Assembly (NCBI GenBank): GCA_025331125.1
Contig: JAOALB010000005.1
Span: 62,001 to 126,000, forward strand
Origin: Mycogone perniciosa
Lineage: Eukaryota > Ascomycota > Sordariomycetes > Hypocreales > Hypocreaceae
Direction: 5' to 3'
Length of the DNA stretch: 64,000 nucleotides
Positions 10,210 through 21,616 of the stretch are shown here, piece after piece. The first letter of the stretch is position 1. Each line of letters starts with the position of its first letter. The notes under the pieces are model-generated. The model was given only the letters and a program-made list of their open reading frames with translations. It did not search any database and was not told the origin of the DNA. The translations under genes were made by a program, and so were the position numbers.

Positions 10210-13200
10210 CTTAAACCTGTGTTCCCATAAGATTAGTGCTCTTGTTATCATCCAGTTGGATGTTCAATAGCTCGTCTTCTATTGTCTTTACGTCTTGCGC
10301 TTCTGCGATATGTTCCATGGCTATTGCTATCATGTTATGTACGAAATGCTGAGTAATGGCCGGTCGACCAGTGAGGAGTCTCGCGCTTTGCTGATTGAGA
10401 CATTCCAGTAGTAGGTCTAGAGCTATATCAGAAGAATTGACAGTGAGAGAAATAATCTCGACAAGATCAGCAAAGGAAGCGAGGGAGAGCTGCGTCATGT
10501 TCTCCAAGATGGCTTGAAAGGGGGCCACGACAAGCTCGCCGTACTCACTCTCAGAGAGAATGATGTTTCGTAGCAGCAAAGTACTGCTGTTCTGAAGAAT
10601 AGTGCCAAGGTCATCTGGTAGGTCTCTCAAGGAGCCAAAGTTGGCGAATGCGACAGAGACATAGGGTATTTTTTGCGAGAACCCTGTCATCAGTTGTAGG
10701 ATAGCGTCCGTGGGAGCCATCACCCGGTTAGATCGGATGCTTGCAATGAGGTGATCATAGCATCGAAACAAAAGCTCCCTCTGTCCCCTCTCTAGGAGCC
10801 ACATGAAAAGTTGTTCCAAATACTCAGGATTTAATACATCTTGGAGGGATGAAAGGTTCCCTTGTTTTGCAACCGCGACGATAAGGCGATCTTCTGAGTC
10901 CCAGTCAACGTTGTCAAGCTTTAGAACGTCATACACTTTTGGTGTCTGTTCGAATAACGGGAGTGTCTGATCACTGCCAATGTAATTCTCCCATAGATCG
11001 AGGTTGAGAATGGAACGGATGTCCCGATTGCTGATAATGTAAATCTCCTTTGGCTCTCGTTAACTCTGCAAAAGGAGGGTATCGAGTCAAAATTTAAACT
11101 CACCGCAGCAGAAATTCCCTGTCTGTGAAGTCTTCCCATATGGGTTTGCAAGTCTTTTCCAAATTTGTCCAACGCAACACTTGCCCTGAAGTCATAATTG
11201 ACTTTCGTCTCTAAGGTTTCCTGCCGTGCCTTTCTGCAGTCTTGAGTCCGTGGTAAATTTCTATAGCTGCTGTCGTTGGACGCTCCACGGCCGATATACA
11301 CCCATGTATTGCCTCGTTTGCCCTCAAAGAGTTGAAATGTGTTCCCATCACAAAACAAGTGGTATCCCTTCTTTGTCGGTAGTGAGAGGTGGCTTTGAGT
11401 TTCCCTTCCTTGTGAGTGCGGAAAGGCGAAAAGTCTGACCTTGTTGTCGACGAGGAAGTCGTCATCTGGTGTGATCTTTTGCGGCACGTACATTGCCAGC
11501 GTCAAACGATCATTCGGTCGAAAGACAATAAGTGTCTTGTGAAACAGTTCAAGACTCCTGGACGCCGCATCCAAGAATGTGGCAAGACGGTCTTGATCAG
11601 AATCGTATACGCGTTTCCAATGCATCCCCGGATAATTGAGATGAAAGTGGTTGAGCTCAGATTCAGTGACCAGATTTGAAGAACAGAGAGCATTGAAAAG
11701 AAGGCCAGGGGCATTTATTGACGTAGGGATTTGAGCTAAAACCCACGATTTGTCATCGGGTGTTAGAGCATTGAAGTCGAACGCATGCATCAAGTGAAGA
11801 AATGAAGTCCCCGTCTTTCTGCACCACTGAACGGTTAGTTTGATCAATTCCATCTCCGACATCGCAATATTGTCCCTGCATAGAAGGAGCTCCACACCAT
11901 CAAAAGTGTAGCCCTCCATATTAGTTGGTCTCAACCCTTTCTGTGTGGCAATGGTGTTCTTCGCTATCTCGTGAAGCTCATCAAGGACAAACGGGAGGGC
12001 ATCGCCGCTAGGAGTTGGGGGCTTATCGAATTTGGCAAGTTGGCTGTCCTTGATTCGATTCCCATCTACACACTGGGAGAAGAGACGGTTCAGTTCCTGG
12101 CATTCAGGGCTCATGGCACCGTTTGCCCTTGCCCATTTGAGATAGAGATTCTTGACGCGACCCGGCGATGCATTTGTGTACTTGGCAAAATACACCAACC
12201 GATCATCATCTGTGATAGGGGCGAATCTTAGTGGTTCGCGGACCCCTGGATAATGTGCTGCCTGAGCTATGGTTGAGGGGATAATCTCTGGATCCCAGGA
12301 GACGAAGACTACCCGATGCATTAATTATGGACTCACGGGGCCCCATCCCAACTCTCGAAGACCACGACAGGCCTCAAAAGGGGAGTTCGATCTTCACTCA
12401 CAAGTATCACCGTCCAGATCCCCCCCGGACATCATGTCTGCGGCTGGGCGTCGCCCTATGGTCGGGAATACTATGCAATCCACCAGATGAGCAAGTTCTG
12501 GTCGTTCCACAACATCAAGCTTTTGAAGATCACCAGGATGCAGGCATGGGTTTCTCGTCACCAACACCTTCATGCCTTTCAGGGCATACGGCTGCCCGTC
12601 TCCGTCCATCGTGATCTTGACGGCACATTGGCCTTCCTTAAGAACACCCCAAGCGTCACAAACGCCAAATAGAATCCTTGACTTAGGGATCAGGATACGG
12701 CATTTTTGCTCTTCACGCTTGTTCAGCATTTTGTCATACTCGGCATTTACGAGCCTTTTGATTTTCGGTCGCACCGCGTCGAGCGAATCTATGATGACAC
12801 GCTCCGCCAATTCCGGCATATTAAGATGGCACAAGAATCGGAATGCAGAGCGGGGATCCCGAGATGCGTCGGAAAGGAAGGTAAAGTGCTCTTGTTGCTT
12901 GCGAATGAGAATCTGCCTGTCAATGCCCAGAGCATCAAGAAGGACGATAATTTCATCGTTGAGATGACCAAATGTGTATGGCTGTCCTGACTCTCAGTAT
13001 CCGAACACCAAGGCTGGCAAATCTAGCAGAAGGGATATATACCTTAGAATACTCAACGACCGAGAAAGACAAGTCGTTTCCCCCATTAAACTTCTTCATC
13101 GACTTTCGCATTTTGAGCCATGCGCCTCCCTTCTTCATTATCGGATCCAACGTCAGAACTCCCTTGTACCCTCGATACCTGATCTGAAAGACTGATGGTG

Positions 13201-14008
13201 TATATCTCATGTTCCGAAATGCGATTCCAGCACGTCTGGCCAGATCCTGGGCAAAGCTAGGCGCAACTAGCCCGCAACCATCCGTGAAACTGTAGTCTCC
13301 TGTCTCAATGTCTGGAATATCTTCGACTCTCTTTGGATCGACCTTGAGAGCTGCATGGGCGACTGAAAAAAGCAATCCGATTCGCTTTGCCTTCTTGGCC
13401 ACCGTCTTCATCTTGGTAAACTCCCCCAGCGACTCAACCTTGTCCGCGATCTGTTCCTTGGAGGCGGCGTAGAGAAAGCATGTCCTCGATTTGAGCTGGC
13501 TATTGCTGTGACCGTAGAAGTAGTAATGCACTCCATGGATCCGAATACCGGCACGAAGGAACTTGACAGCATACTCGGAACATTCTCATGGGGTTGTAGG
13601 CTGTGTACCTTGGCTGCCACACGGTACATTCGAAGGTAAGGGACTCCTAATAGAACGGAGCTCGGAGAACGAAAGCGAGAGATAGTGATCTAGTGGAGCG
13701 TCACTGATGGCGCGATTCATCTCGACAGGTACGTATCGGAGAACAAGCCGGTGATGGGAGTTGTTGGTCGAGAGACTGACCATCTTGATGAGGCCAGCAC
13801 TGTTTGCAGACGCCGAGGAAGGCAGCCTTGGCACGTTGAAGTCCCATTCGCCATCATTCAAGCAGATTCGCTCACGGAGAACGTGCTCGAAGGATTTGGG
13901 ATTTGTCGAAGCAATAGGCATTCTGACGATAAGATAATTTCTTGCTTGGATATCGGAATTCTCAGAACAAAGGAGAGGAAACTGGTAAGGATGTTCGGTG
14001 CTCAACAC
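10210..14008 (-). pseudogene. RNA-dependent RNA polymerase module of the same broken fusion
   Basis: A eukaryotic RdRP of the QDE-1/SAD-1/Rdp1 superfamily is evident: YGHSNSQLKSR, FTDGCGLV, SVFQIRYRGYKGVL, VVEYSK, then TRNPCLHPGD and the catalytic GGDLDGD (near 12408-12430), followed by a WDPE segment. Introns at 12982-13042 and 12309-12401 join these exactly (EYSK to PYTFGHLND; GDT to FFVSWDPE). A third junction near 11054-11103 is awkward: the best acceptor leaves a 38-base intron and an in-frame TAA (11060-11062), the next acceptor a 50-base intron without the stop. A TGA at 13586-13588 interrupts the frame with no plausible intron over it. The usual several-hundred-residue N-terminal region is missing, since the next gene starts 213 bases away. 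The product would make dsRNA from aberrant transcripts for Dicer and Argonaute. Reading continues into the helicase module. Confidence 0.75.
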
Positions 14009-14221
14009 AGGTTGGTGTTGGGAATGATGGTATCATATATGGTCACACTGCAGCTACTCCGCACTTTCGATGCGCCGGCCTCCCGCATGAGATGGGCCAA
14101 ACAAAAAACTCGTTACTTTTTATTCTGTTGCACCTAAATATTCAAATAGTTGTCTGCCGTCTGGAATTCTGCAGAGGATTTATGCCATCGATCTTGGTAG
14201 TGCGGATGATCCAAGGGCACC

Positions 14222-14827
14222 ATGACAACTCGCTACACACCCAACATGAAGAATATCTACATTGTCGGTGCCCAGTGCACAGGCAAGACGACACTTGTCC
14301 ATGCTTTGGAGAGCTCTTTCGGCAACTATTTCAATATTCCACCACCCAAGATCGTCAAGGAGGTCGCCCGATCTGTTCTAAAAGTTCACGGCTTCACGGC
14401 GAACGACATCACCTCGGACCGGGGTCGCTGTTCGCAATTCCACAGCGAGCGTGCGGCGCTCAAAGAGAGTGGGTGGATGATTTCGGATCGCTCTGGACTC
14501 GACCCAGTCGTGTACGCAAGTCGTCACGTCGGAACCGAAGCAGTCGAAGCTATGATGGCAACCAGTCATTGGCAGGAAGTGTGGGACAGAATGTCAAAGT
14601 CGCTGATATTTGTCTGCGAAGCCGGAGCAAACTGGCTCGTGGACGATGGAGTGAGGCTGATGCCGAGGGATATGCAAGATTGGATCGACTATCATCACGA
14701 ATTCTGCCAGATGTTGGAGGAGGTAGGGTTGAAGTACCACGTCATTCCATGCTCCATGTTGAATGTGGAAAAGAGGGCTGCATTTGTATGGTCGAAGTGG
14801 ATGGACAGTGTTTTTTCGGAGATTTGA
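14222..14827 (+). CDS. small P-loop NTPase/kinase, AAA_28-like
   Basis: Single exon, 201 residues, ATG in a good context (gggcaccATG). A perfect Walker A is at about 15-23 (GAQCTGKTTL), DRSGLDPVVYA near 90 fits the Walker B/lid area, and an Arg- and Trp-containing C-terminus follows. This resembles the AAA_28 (NadR/TTD14-like) group of small nucleotide-binding proteins, whose fungal members have no settled function. It is divergent from the RdRP relic and lies 213 bases from its first open codon, and is upstream of Argonaute on the same strand, with about 1 kb between. A silencing role is conjecture from position only. Confidence 0.75.
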   Translation: MTTRYTPNMKNIYIVGAQCTGKTTLVHALESSFGNYFNIPPPKIVKEVARSVLKVHGFTANDITSDRGRCSQFHSERAALKESGWMISDRSGLDPVVYASRHVGTEAVEAMMATSHWQEVWDRMSKSLIFVCEAGANWLVDDGVRLMPRDMQDWIDYHHEFCQMLEEVGLKYHVIPCSMLNVEKRAAFVWSKWMDSVFSEI

Positions 14828-15796
14828 TAAGGGAATAAGCAGTCGTTACGATGTAGGGATCTTGAGACCAAGACATTATTTTCTCAGGCTTTCAAAAGCA
14901 ACCTAAACACCCTGGAGCTGAACATGAATGGATTTGGTATCTTCAGGGGATGTTTTTTGGACCATCGACAGCTGGTCTGATACTGAAATTTATCCAGCCA
15001 ATGATTTATAACCTTCATTTAATTTTTGAACAGACGGCGAGGAGAATGCCATGTTTGTACCAAGCACAGAGTACTTCGTATGATATAATAGTGCATAAAT
15101 GTTCGTCACTACCATACTGCTTCATAAAATTTCCAGGGTAGGGAGGATAGAGGCGGGTCGAGAAATTAAGGACATCTGGGATCGGCCCGTCGGCCCGAAC
15201 GCCACGCTTGCTGCCTTACCATACGAGGGTTAGGCTCCAATTCCCAAAATCCTCCTGTTAAGCCTACCAGGCAGAAAATAGTACGAAGTACGACTGGAGA
15301 TGATCGATTATTGAAGTGTGTACTCCGTAGTTACTATTGAGAAAAGAAGAGCAATCCGCAAAGTAGGTCGTTGAGGAAGAGAATATGACCAGACGCGTCA
15401 CGTGTATACTCACGTGCTTAACGCGCTCATCAAGGCGCAATCTGCCAATCTTGAAGTCATTCTGCGTCATTCTCCTTGACAAGAACCTTGAGACGGTGTT
15501 TTCGGTCCGTCCAGGGGCGTCAAGGCAAATAGTAGATCCAAGCCACTTATCTTTTCCCACGTTTCCTTGGATTCGCAACCCTCAGCTTCAATCAACGCGT
15601 TTTCCTGGTACATATGCGGGGGGCCTAAATAATGCGTTGACCCCTCATAGGCAATACGTGTTTGTGCTACATGAAATCACTGCCTATAAATAAGAAGACC
15701 GTCGACTCCTTTACAGACTATCTAAGTCAACTGCACTCCATGTCTTGACGACACTCCCTCCAACTGCTTTTTCGCTAACCAAATAACACAAGCGCC
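14828..15796. other. gene-free stretch; Argonaute promoter region
   Basis: Holds two copies of the dispersed motif near 15280-15325 and, at its right end, a TATA-like element for Argonaute. No gene recognised. Confidence 0.5.
15685..15692 (+). promoter_or_regulatory. TATA-like box of the Argonaute gene
   Basis: TATAAATA lies about 105 bases before the Argonaute ATG. Position and sequence fit a core promoter; untested. Confidence 0.45.
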
Positions 15797-18700
15797 ATGT
15801 CCCATCGCGGCGGACGCGGAGGGCGTGGAGATTCTCGGGGCGGATCTCGCGGCGGAGGTGGAGCTTCCCGTGGCGGCGGCGGCGGCGCCCCATTCCGGGG
15901 CAGCTTCAGTCGTGGTGGACGAGGCGGAGGAGGCGGAGGAGGCGGAGGACCAGTCACTGTCTTCTCGTCAGTACCTACATCAGTCTCGAGCTCTATCTCT
16001 GTGGTGTATCATACTCACAAGCACCTGTTCTTCACAGCCTCCCCAGTGGCATCCCAAACCCCGATCAGTCCGTGACCAACATCGAGGATGCTCTCCAAGC
16101 GAAGAACAAAGCGATCGATCTCAGCAAGCTCAGCTTGCAAGATGCATTTCCCAACCGTCCCAGCTACGGCACCAGGGGAACGAATGTCGTCCTCTGGGCA
16201 AACTACTTTGCTTTCAACGTGTCGCCAAAGCTGGTCTTGTACCGATACGATGTTTCAGTTACCCCAGCCGCTACGGGGAGAAAGTTGACTCAGATCATCC
16301 GTCTATTGGTGGAGACATCGGAGTTGGCATCACTCAAGAACGACATCGCCACCGACTTCAAGTCTACTCTTATCTGCCGACAGAGATTTGACGATAAAAC
16401 CGTCGACATACAATATCGAGCCGAGGATGAAGACACGCCACGCTCCGGTGCCACCGAGTACCACGTGAAGCTCTTCTTCACCAATACACTAGCGGTTTCT
16501 GAATTGCTAGCCTACCTCACGTCGACCAGTCCGTCTGCTCAGTACACTGAACAGCTGCCCATGATCCAGGCCTTCAACATCTTCCTCAATCACCATGCCA
16601 AGTCGTCCGGGAATCTCGCCACCATCGGAGCGTCCAAGACTTTCTCTCTGGACCAGCAGGCGGATACTTGGGACCTTGGTAGCTGCCTTACGGCCATACG
16701 TGGCTTCTTCGCCAGTGTACGAGTGGCGACGGCTCGGGTTCTAGTCAATGTCAACGTGAGTCACGGTGCATTTTACCAAGAGGGCCCACTTGACCAGTTC
16801 ATTCTCCGGTTTGAGTCTCCCCGAGCTTTCTTCAAGTTGGAGAAATTCTTCAATGGGCTCCGAATTAAGACAATCCACCTCAAAGAGAAGGTGAATAAAA
16901 CCGGTCAAGTTATACCGAGAATCAAGACTATTTTCGGTCTTGCTAACAAGAACGATGGTCATGGTCTGGAGCATCCTCCGAGAATCAAGCAATTTGGATC
17001 TGGGCCGAAAGATGTGGAGTTCTGGCTCGAAACATCGCCGGCTCAGAAAGATCAATCTCCTTCTTCCCCTACTGGAAAGAAGAAAAAGGGTGGCAAGGGG
17101 AAAGGTGGCGGAGACAAACCCCCAAGTCAGCCTGCGGCTGGCTCAGGGCGGTATATCTCTGTCTACAATTTCTTTGTTGAAAGTAGGTGGTTTCTTGCAT
17201 CCTTGACCACGTGAGAGGCTGCTAACACTCGCGCAGCCTATGGCATCCACATTGCCAACCCCAATCTGCCTGTCATCAATGTTGGTAGGCGAGAGACTCC
17301 AACTTATCTGCCTCCCCAGGTGTGCTACGTCCTATCCGGTCAGCCTGCCAAAACTAGCCTGGATCCGAAGCAAACCCAAAACATGATTCGGTTTGCTGTT
17401 CGAAGGCCGGCTGAAAACGCAACATCCATTGTTACGAAAGGATTACAGGCTGCAGGCTTGTCCCCAAACACAAATGCTCGATTGGTAAGCCTCGTTTGCC
17501 CTCTTGAAATACATCACCCATGAGCGGACTTCTAATATCTTACAGAGCCAATTCGGAATCACTGTTATGCCGAACCTTATCACCGTTCAAGGCCGTGTTC
17601 TCGTCAGCCCTAAGGTCGTCTATAAGCAGAACAAACAAGCAAACACAGTAGGTGGCAGTTGGAACATGGTCCCGCGCGACTCTCCAAGTCTGAAGTTCAA
17701 CCACAGCGGGACCATGAGGAAATGGTCTTGCCTGTATATCGATATGCCCAACGAACACCCCAGCGCCCATAGATTCACATCAGAATCCTTGAAAGACCTG
17801 ATGGGAAAATTTCAACATGTGCTGAATGACACTGGCATCGACGCCAGCCCTCCGCTTCAACCTCTGCAGCGAGTGCAACTAAATAGTACGGACGATCCTC
17901 AGCTTGAACCTTTGATCCAGCGTGCGGCTGCATCTCTGCAACTACTCTTTGTCATCCTTCCCGCGGCTCCCATCCCCCTATACAACCGCATCAAGCAGTT
18001 GGGCGACGTGAAATACGGCATCCACACCGTTTGCAGCGTCGGCAGCAAGCTCGCTAAGGGTCAGGACCAGTATTTCCGCAACGAAGCGCTGAAGTTCAAC
18101 CTGAAGCTTGGTGGAAGCAATCAGTTTGTCGAGCCCTCACGCTTGGGCTTCATTTCGGAGGATAAGACAATGATCGTTGGCATTGACGTAACTCATCCGT
18201 CTCCTGGCTCTGCCAGGCTGGCGCCCAGCATCGCTGGCATGGTCGCAAGCGCTGACCGTTCGCTTGGTCAGTGGCCCGCCATTCTCAGTATCCAGTCTGA
18301 GCGTCGCCGGGAGATGGTCTCCGATCTGAAGGATATGTTGAAGTCGCGTCTACGCCTGTGGCGCGACAAGGGCAAGCACACTGCTCTGCCGGAAAACATC
18401 CTTATCTATCGTGATGGCGTCTCGGAGGGTCAGTACCAAAAGGTCCTAGATGAGGAGGTACCGCTGCTTCGCGCAGCCTGCAAGGAGGTCTATCCGGCGG
18501 TTGATCAAAAGAAGGGATTACCACGTCTGACCGTTGTCATAGTTGGGAAGCGTCATCATACTCGCTTCTATCCGACCAAAGAAGCCGATGCGGACCGGTC
18601 CGGTAACACGAGGCCCGGCACTGTGGTTGACCGCAGCGTCACCGAGGCACGAAACTGGGATTTCTTTCTCCAGGCTCATACTGCCCTGCAAGGAACCGCG

Positions 18701-19039
18701 CGCCCAGCGCACTACTACGTCGTACTGGATGAGATCTTCCGTCCGCGATACGTGAAAGTCCCTGGGAAAAACGTGGCGGACGAGCTGCAAGACTTGACGC
18801 AGAGTATGTGCTATGTGTTTGGCCGTGCTACTAAAGCCGTGAGCATTTGCACACCAGCGTACTACGCTGATATTGTATGCGAACGTGCGCGATGCTATCT
18901 CAGCAGCCTGTTTGAGACACCAACCAACTCGGCTGCACCATCAGTGGCGGGCAGTGTGGCGGGCGGTCCCGGAGCCGGAGCTGCTCAGCATGATGTGCGG
19001 ATTCATGAGAGGGTGAGGGATAGCATGTTTTACATCTGA
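15797..19039 (+). CDS. Argonaute (PIWI-domain) protein, QDE-2-like
   Basis: Four exons join in frame (15797-15966, 16038-17182, 17237-17484, 17546-19039) to 1018 residues; the introns have GTCAGT, GTAGGT and GTAAGC donors. The N-terminus is an RGG/glycine-rich tail of about 50 residues, then ArgoN, linker, PAZ (about 280-420), and PIWI at the C-terminus. Catalytic tetrad residues are visible: Asp of GIDVTHPSP, Glu of RREMVSD, Asp of IYRDGVSEGQY and His of GTARPAHYYV, so slicer activity is plausible. The protein ends in the usual hydrophobic MFYI. It binds small RNAs and silences matching transcripts. No lesion is seen, in contrast to the RdRP-helicase next to it. Whether it is the vegetative (quelling) or meiotic paralogue cannot be told from sequence alone. 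Confidence 0.95.
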
Positions 19040-19516
19040 AAGAGCCTGGCTCTCCAATAACGTGCCCATTGTATCGCGTGAAGCTATAGGCATCCACGTC
19101 TTAGCTGATGGCCGACCCTCAAACCGAGTATTGCTGTTGGGGATGGCCACGCAACCAATGTGCACCCGACTGAATGGAGAGACGATAGGGGAGAACGGCC
19201 CTGCGAAATGAAGGCCATGATGCCAAACAGGGATAGTGAAGGATATCGGGGGGGAGAAATACTGACTCTTAGTCCTAGTAGGATCGAGAATAAAGAATTC
19301 GGGCCGATGATGTCTCTCATCAAGTGGATATCGTTCCAGTCAGTTTTAAGAAATCGCCGGTTTGCCTGCAAGATTAATAAATGAAAGCGCCTTACGGCAA
19401 TGGTCCACGCGCCCTACACTGTGGACTATCGATTCTATTGACTCAGCCTCATGGCGAGCTGAAGCCTGAAGCTGTCTGTAGCATTTAAATTGCCTCAGCT
19501 CCCATCATCACCCACC
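19040..19516. other. gene-free stretch
   Basis: Space between the Argonaute stop and the second HET gene. Nothing recognised beyond presumed 3' and 5' UTR sequence. Confidence 0.5.
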
Positions 19517-21616
19517 ATGGAGAATCACTCCGTACTCGAGCACCCGCTTTTCGGGCCAAAAGAAATGTCCGACTATGAATACGAAAATATCCAAGATCGG
19601 TTAGACGGTGATTATATTCGTCTTCTGACACTGGCCCCAAGCACCGATCCACAGGCTCCTATCCATGTCCGTCTCTCAGTCACCAAACTTGATGAATCAG
19701 ATGGGCCCATCTACGAGGCACTCTCATATTGCTGGGGGGATGCCTCCAACAGGCGTTCTATTTTCTGCGATGGTCAACCCTTTTCAGTAACGGCAAACCT
19801 GGAGTCTGCTCTCCGTCATCTTCGTCCACCGGAGGAGGAAAAGGTCTTGTGGATTGACGCCATCTGCATCAACCAGAATGATATCGCCGAGCGAGCACAT
19901 CAGGTAAATCTCATGCGGTACATTTATCAGACCGCGGTTACGGTGCTTATATGGCTGGGCGAGGAGGATGAAGATAGTAACCTGATCTTCCCTCTGTGCG
20001 AGCGCATGGTCAGGAATAGACTGGCGCTGCTCAGCGAAGATGCTGGCATCCTCAACCGAGTTGATGTCCTGTGGGGACCGAATAAAGACCAGTTCTTGAA
20101 AGACAAGCTGGCCGAGGTAAAGCGCCGCCAGGCTGCTGAAGCCAAGAGCCGGAAACTTGAAGCCAACGAAGCCTCCGACTCCAACTCACAGGCCTCTGGA
20201 GAAAAGGGTGACGCTGATGGTGAAGCCGAACCAGATGACGTGCCTGACGCGACAAGCAAAGAGTCAGCAGCCCTTTTACGGCTTATCAGTCGTCCTTGGT
20301 TCACGCGCTGCTGGGTCCTCCAGGAAGTTTGTCTTGCGCGAGAAGCCATAATCGTGTGTGGTACAAAGGCTCTTGACTGGGACATCTTTCACTTCGGCTT
20401 CACACTGGCGGTCTTTCTCGGAGATTCGGCGCTAGAAGGCAGGCCTGAACAGATCGTGCGCGGCGGACTGATCATGATGATGTTGACGCGATTGAGGTTG
20501 CAATATCCGGATGCATATTCGCAATCCGCTGACCTTCTTTCGCTTCTTTGGCAGGTCTTGCCTTTACAAGCGACTGATCCTCGGGACAAAGTATACTCAA
20601 TCCTTGGTCTCCTCACCAGGGAAGAATCTGAAGCGCTGGGAATTGCTCCAGATTACACTATTTCGGTGGAAGAATGCTACAAGCGGACAGCGCTGGCAGT
20701 CATGTCGAATACACGGAACTTGGATATCCTTCTTACTGATCGCATAGTGACGCCGACATTAAGCTCGCCATCCTGGGTTCCGGATTGGACTTTGCTAGAA
20801 CAGCCGGCCCCTGTTGGCTTAGTTCGGGATGCTGATCGGGAAAACGGTGAGGACGCAAAGGTGCGACCATTTCGCGCCTCGACTGTTGATCATTGGGAGC
20901 CTCGACTCAAGCCGGGCACTGACTCGCTCGTCCTATCAGGCTACGAATTCGACCGAATCATACAACTCGGGGACGTTCTGACCGTTCCAAAGATGGATCA
21001 TGTAGACATCGACGGCATGACCTCATCAGTGAACCAGGTCACAAGTGTTTTCCACACAATTTTCACCGGATTAGGCACATACTTTGACACGCTGATCCAG
21101 TGGGAGAGGCTTGCTTTATCAAGCAAGTACCGGAAGTATCCAACTGGCGAAGACCCCGAAACCGCTTTTGCCATTACAATGTGTGCCGGGAATGTACCGA
21201 ATGGGGAAGAGTCAGCCTTGGAAGGATATAGGAAGTGGCGAAAGACGTTCCGTGGGCCCAAGATGTTCACTTTCCTCAAAGGACTTGGCATGAATGGTGC
21301 CTTTTACAAATGGATGATCGCGACCACAGGCATATTATCCGGGTTCAAGAACCTGGGAGACAGAGTATATTCTACTGCCACTGAAACCACCTTGTATCGT
21401 CGCCTAGCAAGGACTGAGAAGGGATATCTTGCCGCTGTCCCCAGGCAGAGTGCGATTGGGGACCAAATCATGCTCTTTCGTGGAGGGAAGATGCCCCTTG
21501 TTGTTCGGCCGAAGCCAGATGGAGGGGAGAACATAATGGGGCCATGTTATGTCCACGGAATTATGTATGGGGAGGCATGGAATGAAGCATTATGCAAAGA
21601 TGTGGAGATTGTTTAA
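19517..21616 (+). CDS. heterokaryon incompatibility (HET) domain protein with charged insertion
   Basis: Single exon of 699 residues. The ATG with CACC context at 19517 was chosen; the frame opens a few codons earlier without an ATG. HET motifs: YEALSYCWGD near 68, VLWIDAICINQND near 113, RYIYQTAVTVLIWLGE near 137, then RPWFTRCWVLQEVCLA near 262. Between the second and third motif lies an insertion of about 70 residues rich in Glu, Asp, Ala and Ser (about 185-255), which looks disordered. The C-terminus ends with the family module (GDQIMLFRGG ... VHGIMYGEAW). It belongs to the fungal nonself-recognition class. It is only distantly similar to the HET gene at 2.1 kb, so not a recent duplicate. 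Confidence 0.9.
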   Translation: MENHSVLEHPLFGPKEMSDYEYENIQDRLDGDYIRLLTLAPSTDPQAPIHVRLSVTKLDESDGPIYEALSYCWGDASNRRSIFCDGQPFSVTANLESALRHLRPPEEEKVLWIDAICINQNDIAERAHQVNLMRYIYQTAVTVLIWLGEEDEDSNLIFPLCERMVRNRLALLSEDAGILNRVDVLWGPNKDQFLKDKLAEVKRRQAAEAKSRKLEANEASDSNSQASGEKGDADGEAEPDDVPDATSKESAALLRLISRPWFTRCWVLQEVCLAREAIIVCGTKALDWDIFHFGFTLAVFLGDSALEGRPEQIVRGGLIMMMLTRLRLQYPDAYSQSADLLSLLWQVLPLQATDPRDKVYSILGLLTREESEALGIAPDYTISVEECYKRTALAVMSNTRNLDILLTDRIVTPTLSSPSWVPDWTLLEQPAPVGLVRDADRENGEDAKVRPFRASTVDHWEPRLKPGTDSLVLSGYEFDRIIQLGDVLTVPKMDHVDIDGMTSSVNQVTSVFHTIFTGLGTYFDTLIQWERLALSSKYRKYPTGEDPETAFAITMCAGNVPNGEESALEGYRKWRKTFRGPKMFTFLKGLGMNGAFYKWMIATTGILSGFKNLGDRVYSTATETTLYRRLARTEKGYLAAVPRQSAIGDQIMLFRGGKMPLVVRPKPDGGENIMGPCYVHGIMYGEAWNEALCKDVEIV

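Noticed and set aside
11066..11103. 38-base intron in the RdRP with the TTTTGCAG acceptor
   Set aside because: Not fully rejected, but very short for a fungal intron; the 50-base alternative avoids the TAA, so this stop is counted only as possible.
13942..14838. 298-codon plus-strand frame over the P-loop gene
   Set aside because: It overlaps the gene with the clear Walker A in another frame and shows no family motif.
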